A stretch of 64,000 bases of DNA, from contig OZ022576.1 of assembly GCA_963669155.1 (NCBI GenBank), forward strand, positions 15,670,035 through 15,734,034, written 5' to 3'. The stretch's first letter is position 1. The number at the start of each line of letters is the position of its first letter. Both the position numbers and the translations under genes were made by a program. This stretch comes from Arbacia lixula (Eukaryota > Echinodermata > Echinoidea > Arbacioida > Arbaciidae). Positions 35,275 to 47,713 of the stretch are shown piece after piece. Under the pieces are notes generated by a model that was not told the origin of the DNA, made no database searches, and saw only the letters and a list, made by a program, of their open reading frames with translations.

Positions 35275-35885
35275 TTGATTGCTTTCTTGTTGTACATTAA
35301 CATTAGAATGGATTAAAAGAACAATTTCTGATACATGCTCTTGCAAGAATTAAGAGAATCTTTCATTGCATCTGGTAATTCATTTCATCATTTACCTCCT
35401 GCATATTTGGAAACTGTGCTTAAAGGATTCTACATTAGGTTTCGGTATTACAACACTTAAATTATCAGCAGCTCTGGTATTAAATCTATGTCTTTCGAAA
35501 AGCATGTCAATACTATTGCACAGACGAATAGGTGGCAGGTCATGTATACATTTGAACATAATTGTTGCAAGAAAGTAATCCCTTCGTTCTTTGACTGTTT
35601 CCTATTCTAAAGATCGAAGTATATCAAAACCATTTGAATTTCCATAGTCATAGTTACAAGTGCTGCTCTCTTTTATAAACGCGTTAAGACTTCTTTGGGT
35701 TTTTCAGAAAAATTTCCCCATACTGAACAAGAATAATCAAAACAAAGCTGAAAACCAGTTTTATAAATAAGGTTTAAAGAATTGAAATCGAGATCTTGAC
35801 TCATTTTTCGAAATGAGAAAATGTTTTTAGCAGTAGATTTGGTAAGATTCTGAAAATGAACATGTCAATGAATGACCACACATTG
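35275..35885 (-). mobile_element. LINE reverse-transcriptase C-terminal remnant
   Basis: Translating the minus strand through stops and shifts gives a stretch near 35770 reading LIYKTGFQLCFDYSCSVWG, like the 'L..LY..LI.PH.DYC..VWG' block near the end of CR1/L2/Jockey-type reverse transcriptases. Near 35580-35410 it reads TVKERRDYFLATIMFKCIHD and then 'FNTRAADNLSVVIPKP', typical of the region that follows. Stop codons interrupt it (for example near 35610 and 35385). It is a dead, 5'-truncated LINE; the clade is uncertain. Confidence 0.65.
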
Positions 35886-36409
35886 GGCAAGGAAAATTAT
35901 TTTAAAACGAAATTTTGTGCAATTTTATTTTTGAAAAAATAGGCAAAACAAAACAAAACGTAGGTCAAGAGGACGACAGAGACTGAGTTTCCTATCTTGG
36001 CTCAGAGATGCCACTGGCACAAGGCCCCTCGCTATCATACGCCACTGCCAGCAAAAAGAGGAATTCATTCTGACACGCAACGTCAGATTCTGACAAGCTT
36101 CTCCAAATGAATTGAAAGCAAAACAGACCTAGAGTGTTCAAATTGTTTGTTACAATTCAAATGAATGCATTACGGGTAAAATTTAAAAAGATAATTCTTA
36201 GGAGATTTTTACGCCTGTTCTATAATTTTTTTCAGTTCTAATACGAGTACGTTGTATAAAAATGAAACGTACCACATAAATGGATATTATTGTTATTTAA
36301 TAAGAGTCAAAGCACTTCAATGGAAATAAGCAAAGCACACCGTAGACCTGTGCAATATTGAATGTGTGTGATAACGTAAAGACAGACTAATGTTAGCGGT
36401 GCGGCAAAG

Positions 36410-36465
<56 letters not shown>

Positions 36466-38100
36466 GGGGGGGGGTATCACCGTGTGCCATATCATAATGA
36501 AATTGTAGTGATGTGTGACAGAAGAGGCCTGGGGGTATGACGTATGTGGGTCATTACTGATTAGGACATGTATGGCCAACAGAACCAACAAGAAAGGCTG
36601 TCACGTCGCAAGTGTTGTTTTCAACCGACAACTCAAGTACAGGCCTAGCCTGCCCTCCAGCTGGTCATAAATGTCTAAACTAAAATATTCATTAACGAGG
36701 TCTGGCTGCAGTAGACTAATCAATCCCGGTTTATTCTCCAGGTCCACCGACGGACTGAGAAAAAAGGAAAATGATACAGTGACTAGTCGTTGAATAATAG
36801 ACTCTATTTGTCTCTTGGGATCAGAAATGTTCAATAGCCTGCAAGCTAGGCTAGTTCAAGCAGTATCTAGTTCCAAGGGAGTATCGCGTTTCAAGTTGCG
36901 TCCTAAATGAATTAATGGAGCCCCTCATTGATTAAATTGTTCGAAAGAGTATAACTGTAGACGGAAGGCTGAATTTCTCATTAGTGTATCATTTCTGCTA
37001 CTTTTCTCAGGGCTGTTATCAGGAATGTAGGTATTCTAGCTTCAGGGGTTTTTGACATCAAATATCTGGCTTGACATACTAATATACATGTGTTACCCCT
37101 CCCCCCCCCCCCCCCCCTTGATCTCCCTTCCATCTTCCTTCAAATTAAAGACGATCTGACCCTGTCAAAAAAATTGTGACTTTTCTCTTTGGCAATATTT
37201 GCAGCAGTTATGTTTTTATTTTCGTTTGAATTTGTTTTTGTACTTTTTAATTTCTCATTTTTGCATTTTATGGACGATATCAGGTCAACGCCTCCCAAAA
37301 ATATCTTTATAGAGATGTTTTTATATGATGCAAGCCATTGGAAACATGGATAATGTCTGTTTTCGGAAAATAAATCCAGCTACATCGTATTTCGCGATTG
37401 TAGGATGCGTTGCAAATCATAATTTGTTTATGATTTAAAAACACTGACCCGTACATTTTACCTATTTATAAGAGCAGTATTTAGCATTGTCACTGGTGGC
37501 ATGGTTTGATTTATGATTAGCTCAATTCTTGATCATTGGGTTGTTTTGATGTATGTGCGATTAAATTCGAGATGAGAAAATGATGTAGACGAACTGGTCA
37601 GAAATTAGTTAGATGCAAGCTCATTCGATTATTCCCGAGGCACGTTCATGGATGTAGAGTGAGTGGTAAATTACATATCAATTTGACTTCAAAGAAAACT
37701 AAAGGCAAATAGGACGGCGAAAACTGAGAAATAAAAGAGAAAATAAAAAAGTAAGAATGGTGTAGAAAAAGGACAAGAAGAGTCTCGGAGAGAATCGAAA
37801 AAGTGGGAGGAAGAGGGGAAGGATGGGAAATAGAAAAAGGAGTGCAACAAGAAGGAGAAGAATGGTAAGAAAAGAGTGGAAGGGACAACAAAGACAAATG
37901 TTAACAATAATGGAGAATAAAAAGCCGCCTTGTACGTCATTTTCTCTCCGAGTAAAACGAGTAATTTACATAGCTGATCCGTATTGCCTGGATATTAATT
38001 TTAAGATGAATAAAATGCGTGGGATAAACCGGCTGCGCTGAGATTCAAGGGTGAGGTGTGGTCAGGTCAGGGGATATGTGTGCCGCATATACTGTCGGGG
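35886..38100. other. Gene-poor stretch with a (GT)n at 36413-36462 and a C tract at 37099-37118
   Basis: The microsatellite has over 20 GT units followed by a G run. No coding exon with a recognisable domain is seen. 37740-37900 is purine-rich on the plus strand. Confidence 0.55.
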
Positions 38101-38109
38101 TGAAAGTTT

Positions 38110-38620
38110 CAAGTTTTCTTCATTACAGTCATCATACCAACAACATCACAAAACAACATGGTAATTTGAGAAACAGAAAAGACATTCAAATACATACAAG
38201 GCAAAAATATAAAAAGTATATGAGAATGAGGAATCAAAAAAACGAACATAAAGTCATTAGCACTGATTCCTTTCTTGATCATTAACATATGATTACATTG
38301 CAACAATAATATGAACGATCAAATTTCACGATGAATAGATAGATACACAAATTAAGAATTAGTTGAAATACAACTGTTTATATCTCCGATTAAAAGTGCG
38401 TAAAGTTGGACTTAGCTTCAGTGAATACACCATTCCCGGATAAAAGGGAAAATTGCACTTTGATGCATGATAATGTGAAAGGTTGAGAAATGCATTTTTA
38501 TCAAAGTTGTCGTTAAAATTATAAAATCTGGGCGTGTGGTGGAGGTCCCAATAGAAGCTGTATAAATAAATATTTAAAAAAAATACATGCCACCCACCCG
38601 TATAAAATATATATAAAATC
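38110..38620 (-). mobile_element. Possible LINE 3' end remnant
   Basis: A minus-strand frame ends at 38359 with LKLSPTLRTFNRRYKQLYFN and a stop. This resembles the 'lp..lr.s.sl..Fk.r.k..l' C-terminus of non-LTR reverse transcriptases. A following AT-rich tract fits a 3' UTR. The match is short and could be chance. Confidence 0.35.
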
Positions 38621-39550
38621 ATAAATCAAAATTAAATTTCATTTCCACAAATAACGTGGGTGAAATGTACATAATCGGACAGTGAATTCATATTTGAAAC
38701 AGTACAATATTATCTACATTAAATTTGTACAAATATAACAATTACACATAACAATTAGATTTCATATGCAAAAGAAATAAGACGAAAGAGGCAAGAGTCT
38801 TAAAAGCAGAAGAAACTGTCGGACATACCTTGGTCATAAATATATACACAACAAGAACTCAGCACAGGAAACAGAACAAGACAAATAAAAGAAAGAAAGA
38901 AAGAAGAGGAAGGCGTCGAAAGGGAAGTCGCATGCAAGTGATTTAATTGTTGTTCACATAACATCAATGAATCTTTAATGTGCCGTGTGTGTATTCCTTC
39001 ACCATGAATATAAACAAATCTCATAGAGCAGCATTCTGTCTTGCGCAGGAATAAATGAATATTCCTGAAGGCATTGCAGACAGTCGCCAAATTATCACAA
39101 CTCCCCTATAGTTGACGGGGGAAGGGCACTCTCATGATGAGTAAAACATTTCTTGACAAAAATGACGTGTGAATGAGCTTGTTTCGCTCGCAGAGTTTTT
39201 TTTTCCTTAAGGAAAACAGGAAACATTTATCACGAATAGGCATGTAGTGAGCAAAACAAAAAACAACTTGAACTGGTACGGCGCCATGTTCACTCTGCTC
39301 CGAGGAAACACAAACAGTCGGCTCTAGGCGAGAAGAAAAATAACATAAAGATGTCGTAGAATAGACTAATTGCTTCTTGTATGTAATGGGGTGCCACGCA
39401 TCTCCCACGCAGTGATCATTCATTGCACACGAGCCGATTCGAATGTTGCGTCGCGACGCGTTCTTAAAATTGATTGGAATATGTTTGTTTGTGTCAGGAA
39501 GATGCATCGTTGTCCTTAAGAGTCATAATGACTTTGAGTTTGGCCTGGTA
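38621..39550. other. Unassigned stretch
   Basis: The 133-codon minus-strand frame at 39106-39507 has no recognisable motif and no splice partner; no gene is called. Confidence 0.4.
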
Positions 39551-39555
39551 GATGA

Positions 39556-39840
39556 ATACTATATATAGATGAATAGATATATAGATAGATACATAGATAT
39601 ATAAATGTATAGATAGAATATAAGAGGTTGCAATGGCGCTGTTTATTCTTTCTTTCATCTAGATATTATAGGTAGAAAGATAACTAGATAGATAAATAGT
39701 TAGTGATATACATGTATATAAAACTAGAAAGAGAGATATATCGATAAATAGATATATGGATCGATAGATGAATACATAAATATGTAGATACAAACATAGA
39801 AAAGATAGACGAAGAGATAGGTAGCTTAATAGCTAGAGGT
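39556..39840. repeat. Degenerate (GATA)n microsatellite
   Basis: Imperfect GATA/ATAG units in two blocks, about 39556-39620 and 39662-39830, separated by 40 bases of other sequence. Confidence 0.8.
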
Positions 39841-42417
39841 AGTCACATGTCACGGAAAAAATAACAGAAAAAAATCCTTCAATCCTTCTCTTTATCAAAA
39901 TTTGAGTTTTGAAATTAAATTATGTAAACCTATTGAACAATGTGTTCTTACTCTTAAAACTAAAATCTCCGTCCTGCCATAAAAAGCCGAAAATACAAAA
40001 GAAAAAGCAGGAGTGGGGGATAGAGTTGGCTTGTGCACCCCACCCCCCGCCCCCGCCTCCATCACCACCACCGCACCCTTCCCCCATATTTAAAAGGTAT
40101 AACATACACACAATGTCAGTTTATCTGCATATAAAATTATTCACTGATAATAATAAATTAAATAAATGGAAATGAACAATGTAGAAATTCAGATTTGGGC
40201 AACTCGCTCGCTTCACTCGCTTGCAAAGAGGTATCATACAGTATGATGAAGTGTTCCGCCAAAACACACGATCCCTTTTGAACTGGTGAATCTGTGACGT
40301 CTTGAAAGGCAAAATGTAATAAGTGAAAGTATTGTACAAAGAAATTTTAGGCATAGACAATAGTAGTAAGCATAGCGTGCTCCATTCTATAAACGAATTA
40401 AGAACAAGTCAGAAAAAATCTTGGAACTAGTCGGGATCTGAACCTGCAAGTTACTCCTTACCAGAGTCTCATTTAATCTGCCTTGTTAATATTCATGAGT
40501 AGTTCGCCGTGAGGACCGTTAGGCGAGATTTTAGTGAAGGGGCTTTCTGAACTAATTTAAATTTTACAAATGAATTAGTGAAAGTTCATTTTTACACACA
40601 ACATATATTTCATAATACGATGTTTATGTTTTTCGCAGTTCTGAACTTTCTCTAGAGCTGCTCGCTTGCTGGTAAGAAAAGAAGGCTCAAAACAAATGTA
40701 ACTATGATAATGTGTCCTCATTCCATTTCTAGGGGTATTGAATTCACAGTAACTTATTGAGTAGAATTTGTAATGTAACAAGATGTTTTGTAGTTAATAT
40801 TGAATGAGGACTATATTGTATGAGCTAGATCATCATTAAGTATGTTCTGAAATGTGATTTCCAAGCATCAATTTCTAAAAAGGCCATACCGCAGGGGTAG
40901 GGGGGCAATCCCCCCCCCCCCCTTACACACACACACATATATAAACACCAATCCTTCGCCGGCGACTCCTAACAACATCGTCCCCTTAATCATCACAAGA
41001 AATCGACACTTATGGTCTCTTTTACACAATACAAGAGAATGCATGTAAATATGTCTTATATTGACAAAACTCTAGGATGAAGGATGTGAGCCCACAGATG
41101 GTAACAATAACATCAACGTAAGGAATTAGACTCCTTCTTGTTGTTCTTGCCGCTAGGCTCACAATAACAATTATATTTCAGTTAACTTGAATAACTGATT
41201 TAAGTCTTGTCATTGTTTATTATTTTACCCACACGATTGTGTAGTAACAACGAATAAGAGAATTAATAGATAGATTGCTTTGTCTGGTGACAAAACGGGA
41301 CTAGGGTAAAGGTTATTTTCAGTTTACATGTGCCAATATTGTATGAATACACCCGGGGTCCAATTTGCATTCTAGCGATTTCAAGCAAGAGGCAGACAGG
41401 ATTTATCATTGGGGCGTGAATCATTTCATAACATATTATTTACTTAACCCTATTTATCATCATCATATATGTCATAAAACTGTCGCGTCCAGAGTTTCCT
41501 CCGAATTTTTACGGCGACGAATGACAGATTCAATTTGATTTTCGATAAAAGGATGAGATGAACTTGACCTTGGCTTGGAATAAGTGACGGTGAAGAAGCA
41601 GACGTGTGCCAAGGCCAAAGATTACCACGACCGACTGGGGCTGGGACTTTGACGTTGAATATACATGTCGTAATGTAACATACAGGCGAACATGACGCAG
41701 TCGCATATGCATCGGGTTGTTAAAGACCAGCCACAATCATAGTCACAGTCTAACTTCCCATGTGGTGAGATGACATTTTGTTTTGATATAGATATGTACT
41801 ATTTGTTGACGAAAAAAAAAGATACGAAGCATTCAATTCGTTTTATTTTCTCAGTGACATCTTCCATAAAATGATTACATGGGTTTCGCGCACAATCGTT
41901 TACATACATTTGGACAATCTACGTCAACAGAACATGTGACGTAGATCAACAATATCTTATGAATAGCATACCAGGTAGACAATTAATATAACATAGTGCT
42001 TTAACTTAAACGATCTAAAATAACTGAAATTCACTATTTCACATAAACAATTGTTCCAGATGAAAACCTATTTGTTAAGAGTAAGGATTGTTAGACTATG
42101 GAAATCAAAGGAACAAAATGGTAGAAATCTATAACATTTTATGAAGAGCGTAATTCATGAATTTATATATCACTACAAAATAACAAAGTGTTTAAGCGAA
42201 TACAAAGAGCATTCCTTGCAGTAGTTCAGACAACTTCGTAAAGACGGCAAAAACCACACTATTTTTGCATAATTGTATTTTCTAAAACATAAAGAACAGT
42301 TCTCCGCAAAGCTAGGATTGGGTTTCACAATATATCAAAACACCTGTAAATGTAATCCAATGCTGTTGATCGCTATTTTAAAAAGTTTGGGAAAATACAT
42401 ATGTAAAACAAATACAA
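39841..42417. other. Gene-poor stretch
   Basis: C-rich patch at 40040-40085 and a C tract at 40911-40922. No open frame has a domain. 'cgggatctgaacctgcaag' near 40433 is weakly B-box-like but has no A box at tRNA spacing. Confidence 0.5.
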
Positions 42418-43060
42418 CGAGACATACTTGTGGACAAGTATAAGGTGGTCTGCATTGGCAAATTCATGCACTGACATGGGCTAGAAAATGCAGGTGATAT
42501 GGACCTTCAATCGTGACACCATCTATTCATAAGCAATCAGAGACTCCGCTCAAGAAAGCTCATAGCGCACCTACAATGTCTACTAACGTACATTTCAGAG
42601 ACATGCCTAAATGGTTACATGTATATTGTGCTAACATGTAATAAATAGCCACGTAAGATAAAGGGGCAAGAGAAAACGAATGGGAAAGAAAATCTCAAAG
42701 AGAAAGACAAAGTGAGGGATAGAACAGAAGAAGATGGCAAAAGAAACATTGTAAAAGGAATGCGAAAATTTACCCTACCCACTCCAGGAATCGAACCGGG
42801 GGCCTCGAGATCTTAAAACGCGGCGCCTTACCAATTGAGCCACACATCTTCCCATTCACTTAACACGTAATGCCCAGCAGGGGCTAGAATGATCAAGAAA
42901 TTGATATTCAAGATGAAATTTCGCCATGATCGCGACATCTGATTAAAAAATAAAGATGACGTCCCCGAAAGCTAGTAGACTCAGCTACAACATACTAAAA
43001 TTTCAGAGTAACAGAATTGAACATAAGCGAGATACAGCTCCTAGAAGATCGTCATGTCAT
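42418..43060 (-). repeat. Dispersed repeat with an intact tRNA-like pol III promoter
   Basis: Same repeat as 7420-8003. On the minus strand the tRNA-like segment spans about 42850-42776. Its A box is TGGCTCAATTGG (42842-42831) and its B box GGTTCGATTCC (42797-42787). Both match the pol III internal promoter consensus, and their starts are 45 bases apart as in a tRNA. The ends do not pair as an acceptor stem and a repeat body continues on both sides. It is therefore a tRNA-derived SINE or composite repeat, not a tRNA gene. Confidence 0.7.
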
Positions 43061-44106
43061 TTAATAAATACCCCTTCCATTGACATAACACGTACTTACG
43101 ATCGATTTTGACATTAATGTCTATAATCAAATTCATACCATGAAGATAGAATCCTATTGAAATATTATGGCTATTTTCTCATAGAACAATGTCTCAGCTA
43201 TCACATACTGAAATTTGGAACAAAATTGACCAAAGATTACTGAGATATGCAAGAACGGGTAAAAAAGTTTATGACGTCATACATGAAAATTGATTTTTTC
43301 GATTCATATGGCAATATGATGACGTTACGATGTAATTAACGACGAAATGATACATGAAATAGCATCTACAGTTGCCACTCTTTCAAAATATGAAAAAAAA
43401 ATTGGGGGTCACCAGCCATTCTGAGGAGCTATGGCCGATTGAAGGCGGTCATGTTTTTGCACACAAAAACGTATTGACGCACGCGCGGACTTTGAACTTT
43501 GACGCACCCGCACGACCTTATTATTGCATAGAAATGGCTGAAAATTTTAGGATGTGTTGTTTGCAGTGTCAGAAACATGAATCCAGTGAAAAAACGGTTT
43601 TCCGACGGTGCGTTTGCTAAACGCACGGAAAAACGCGCGCGCGCGCGCGTACGCGCGGAAATTTGAAAAATGCTAGAAATGGCCTCAAACATATGCAAAA
43701 CAATTTCTAGTTGATTTGGAGCATTTTTTTATTTTACGCGCGCGTTAATGCACTAGCGTACGCGTACGCGCGCGTTTTTTTTCATTGAAATTAATTGTCT
43801 TGTCATTAATTATATACATGCCAAATTTCATTACACAAAGATGAACGGTTTTAGAGCTACATGAAATAATAGATTTTCATTGAATTGCTCGTGCATGACG
43901 TCACGATTACATAATGACCTTGAAAATGTTCCTGGAACATGTTCACATATATACCTATACATGATAAACATTTGATGAAACATGGTCCATGCATTGTTGA
44001 GATATCCATGTCACAAAAATAGGAATAAAAATAAATAATAATAATAAAGAAAGAAAATTCGGACAAAAACAAGAGGTGATCTGCCATGGCATGGCAGACC
44101 ACCTAA
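43061..44106. repeat. Probable dispersed repeat with CpG alternating tracts
   Basis: Contains (CG)n-type tracts at about 43636-43660 and 43736-43776 (ACGCGCGCG, TACGCGTACGCG). It ends with 'gaaagaaaattcggacaaaa...aggtgatctgcc' and a hairpin 'gatctgccatggcatggcagacca' (44047-44106), the same family end as 16583-16715. The full extent of the element is inferred. Confidence 0.5.
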
Positions 44107-45998
44107 TAAATCAAGACAGAGGAAACGGGGAAGAGCTACGACAAAGATGCAATACACGAATACTGCGTATGGAAAATTCATCAATCTTTGCGAAGAGCGA
44201 AGTGACCGTAGACCACCCGATTATCCATTATGGGTTCTTTCCAGCCGATTTTTGAGCGATCACACGTCGTCTGCAACGTCAATATTTCAAGAAACAATGG
44301 GTCAAGCCAAAAGGTGAGAAGTTCACCATTAATCATCTTATTTTGCCTGTGTTGGTTGTCACGCTTATTTTCATCATTAAATCGCCATAGCAACCCGGAA
44401 TCCTGGTCGGAGTGACGATCTGTGATATATCACGTGTACTTAATTCCCCACTTTGTTTGGGGCTGGGGACAGTAATGATATGCCATGCACAAGACGGCAT
44501 TGGAGATTGCCCAAGAGAGAGTAATCGAACTCGGTCATTGGTCGCACCCTCGCTCTTGTTTATCTCCCGCTGATGAGTTTTTATTTCCGCTCAACAAATC
44601 TGCTTCTTTTTTTCTACCGACTGGGCGTTTTTTAAAAGGAGATTCAAACCCAAATAACATAGGGGCGCAGAACAGGGGCGCGAACAGGCTTAGGCCTACT
44701 ACTTTTGACCTTTTCCTTTTTTGCTTTGTTTCGTATTGTCTACCGTTTTCTTTTCTTTTCATTTCTTATTCCTCCGCGTCTTCATAGTAATACGATTGAT
44801 AGGACAACCAGACCAGCAAACATGTGTATTTGACGAAACTTTTGTAAAGGTAAGGCTTTGTATCAGTGAATTGAGTTGGACATACTAAATTGAACACAAA
44901 ATGAAATAAATGACATTTGTTCTTAACGAGTTTAATGTGTTTTTTTTTTTTTTGGGGGGGGGTTAATTATTTCTCCTCCTCTTCTATCTTCATTTTCCCC
45001 CTCTCCGTCTTTTTCTTGTTCTTCTTATTTTTCGTCATTCTTCTTCTTCCACTCATATCTTCGTCTTTCCTTTGCTGTTCTTCCCCTCCTTCTTTCAGTC
45101 CTTTTGTATTCTCCCTGTTCTTTCTCTCTATCTACCTCTATATCGCAATCTTTATTGCTGCTGTTGTTCCTGTACGTCTTTTTCTTTTACGTTGTTTCTA
45201 CTTCTTTCTGCTGTTCTCCTCCTCCTCGTCGTCGTCCACCTTAAATGCGTCCTACATCTTCTATCAATCTTTTCACAGTTCAATGGTATATCATGACCGT
45301 TCGCTCCTCGTTGATGCAGACTTGTTGTCAAGCAGCTACTTATAGCCCGAGGAATATAAACGCCGACGTCTTCAATATCAAGAATCATGTTGCATTCATT
45401 CTTCGGGCAATGCAATCATTAGCCCACGAGATTAGATTTTCCTCCGATTAAAATGAAATTTAAGACAATTATGGACCCTGATTGTTTTTCTCATTTCAGA
45501 CAAATCTGGACTTTCTGTATTTTTGACAGCGGAAGTCTGGTGGGATGATGTTTTAAATTTAGAGCGTTCATCCGAGTCGCGAGGGTCGTTTTTAAAGTAG
45601 ACTGAGATGTATGTTATTACCGCGCGAAACTCGATCCCGCCTGAGTGGAGATAGGAAGGAACAAGAGTGAGTTGCAAAGGTTTTCTTTCAAATATGTTTG
45701 ATCATCTCCTCAAATAACACATTCTAGTTGTCATGATACACTAGAGCTCGTACCTTTCTCCCTTGGTTCGTTTGTTTTTATTCTCGTTCGGAAATACGCT
45801 CGCCCGGTAGCTTGATATCACACTGGGATAACCTGATTAGACCCGTTAAACTAGTTATTCTTAACCCGTTGCGTGCCAGTCAAAAGTTGCTCTGTGTAAC
45901 TTGTGTGCATTGTGGTGACATAATTCGCAAGTAGCTCGTTAGAGCTTGAAGGACGATATTCTATACACCAGGAAACAGCTATCCCCTTGACTAAACCT
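44107..45998. other. Gene-poor stretch with pyrimidine-rich patches
   Basis: 44940-45240 is T/C-rich with a T12G8 run at 44940-44962. Apparent frames across 44485-45677 have no domains. Nothing else is recognised. Confidence 0.5.
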
Positions 45999-46006
45999 CG
46001 GTGTTT

Positions 46007-46026
46007 GTATGTATGTATGTATTTTG

Positions 46027-46057
<31 letters not shown>

Positions 46058-46066
46058 GTATGTATG
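46007..46066. repeat. (GTAT)n microsatellite
   Basis: About fourteen GTAT units, with one TTTGTAT and one GTAA interruption. Confidence 0.9.
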
Positions 46067-46334
46067 AGTTGAAAAGTGTACGAAATGTATTCATTTTGAG
46101 ATTGGAAGGAAACGAATGGGTGCGACAACATAGTTGACTCGTAATAGTTTGCAGCTACCAACACGTAAAAGCCTATTTTTGCTTTGGTTTGAAATTTATT
46201 TTTATGATTTTTTCAATTGGAAAATATAGATTCTATTCAGGACATTCATTTGAGGATCTACATTTGTGGCCAGCTTTTAATATGGTTTTTCTCCTCCATG
46301 GTATTATTTAAAATAAAGACATTCAATGGAAGAC

Positions 46335-46381
46335 CAGGATCCTGTTGCATAAATCTTACCATTGATGGTAATTTTGCTTAA

Positions 46382-46459
<78 letters not shown>

Positions 46460-46508
46460 TAATAATAATAATAATTATAATAATTATTATAATAATAATA
46501 ATAATAAT

Positions 46509-46585
<77 letters not shown>

Positions 46586-47220
46586 CAATAATAATAATTA
46601 TAATAATAATAATAATAATAATAATTAACAGCATTTGTATAGCGCTTATCACAAAGAATGTCTCTCAGCGCTTAAAGGAAAATTTTAATAGAAAGACAAG
46701 GGATTTCAGCTGAAAACAAATTTTACATGTTGACAGTTAACAGTAGACAGTTGAAGCTGCATATGCTAAGGAAAGTCTATTTAACGAAAAGGTAGCGTTT
46801 AACATAGATTTAGATTTGTCTGTCGAGTCTGCTTGTTTTATAATCTGAGGAAGATAATTCCAAAGTTGATGGGATGCTGAAAAAAAGATCGGGGACCATA
46901 AGACTGGGTATTGGTGGCAGGAACTACTAAGAATGTTTTTTTGCCTGAGCGCAAGTTGCGGGAGGGTGAGTATTATAATATTAACTGTTGAAGATAGACC
47001 GGAGCTTATTTTATCAAACATTGGAAAGTAAGCCAGAGGATCTTAAAATCAATTCGTTCACGAACCCTTAGCAATTAAAGCTCCCTCAGCAGTGGAGTGC
47101 TTCCAATGGCAACTTTTATGGAAACCTTGAATTTTATTGGCCAAAGAGCATGGTTACCGTGGTAGTAACCATTGATGGCAGAGTTACTATTAATGGTAAT
47201 TTTTATGCAACGGAGCCCAG
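46335..47220. mobile_element. Candidate MITE interrupted by a LINE
   Basis: The left end CAGGATCCTGTTGCATAAA, then 'cttaccattgatggtaa', and the right end (complement of 47201-47220) CTGGGCTCCGTTGCATAAAA, then 'ttaccattaatagtaa', form an imperfect inverted repeat. Most of the interior is the LINE tail at 46382-47050. No clear target duplication was found, so the assignment is tentative. Confidence 0.4.
46382..47050 (-). mobile_element. LINE 3' remnant whose tail became a (TAA)n/(ACT)n microsatellite
   Basis: The minus strand at about 47020-46740 gives ASHQLWNYLPQIIKQADSTD and 'KSMLNATF', similar to the 'LWNsLP..ik.a.s...FKs.LKt.lf' C-terminus of non-LTR reverse transcriptases. It is followed by a stop, then AAGCGCTATACAAATGCTGT and TAATTATTATT. 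The AGCGC-TATA-AATGCT-(ATT)n end is a recurring 3' tail of LINEs and their SINEs. The 245-bp (AAT)n plus (ACT)n array at 46382-46627 is thus an expanded retroposon tail. Poly-Ile and poly-Asn frames there are artefacts. Confidence 0.65.
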
Positions 47221-47710
47221 AACTAGTCACATCATTGATAGACGCTGTACTTTTCATCAAGTCAATGTCGTATCTTCTTTATAGAAGAATTGCGCCCTCT
47301 TTGTCAATCAGAACCATGAACTCTTGAGTATGAGAAGGGAAAATCCCACAAAATTTTGTTTGTAAGAATAATCATGGACCTGCTAGACTAAGTTGTTAAC
47401 CCGTGCCATTCAGTTTACTTTACTCTGTATGTGCCGTGCTGTGTATTATTGCACCAGCAATATACACATCTCCATAGCGCGTCAGCTTGTCTGGTACAAC
47501 AGAGTGTGCCAATACAATTTGCAAATAATTATCTTCTTTTCTGTCAGACTGTCAGGGAATGATTTGTATTAGTAGAGCATAAAGTGTCTAAATAATGCAA
47601 TAAAAGTTTAAAGGTGCCTAGGTCCGGTTCCGATTTATTGAACGATTGGACACATTGCAAACAAACGGATAAGGGGAGGGGGCGCTGTTCACTTATATAG
47701 CGCAGAGGCA
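47221..47710. other. Unassigned intergenic stretch
   Basis: No gene, RNA or repeat recognised between the LINE and the Harbinger element. Confidence 0.45.
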
Positions 47711-47713
47711 TAA

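Noticed and set aside
39106-39507. 133-codon minus-strand frame
   Set aside because: No motif or splice partner; amino-acid composition looks like random translation.
42776-42850. A functional tRNA gene
   Set aside because: A and B boxes are good but no acceptor stem pairs, and the segment is inside a dispersed repeat with a decayed second copy.
46356-46713. Poly-Ile and poly-Asn frames
   Set aside because: Translation of the (AAT)n LINE tail.
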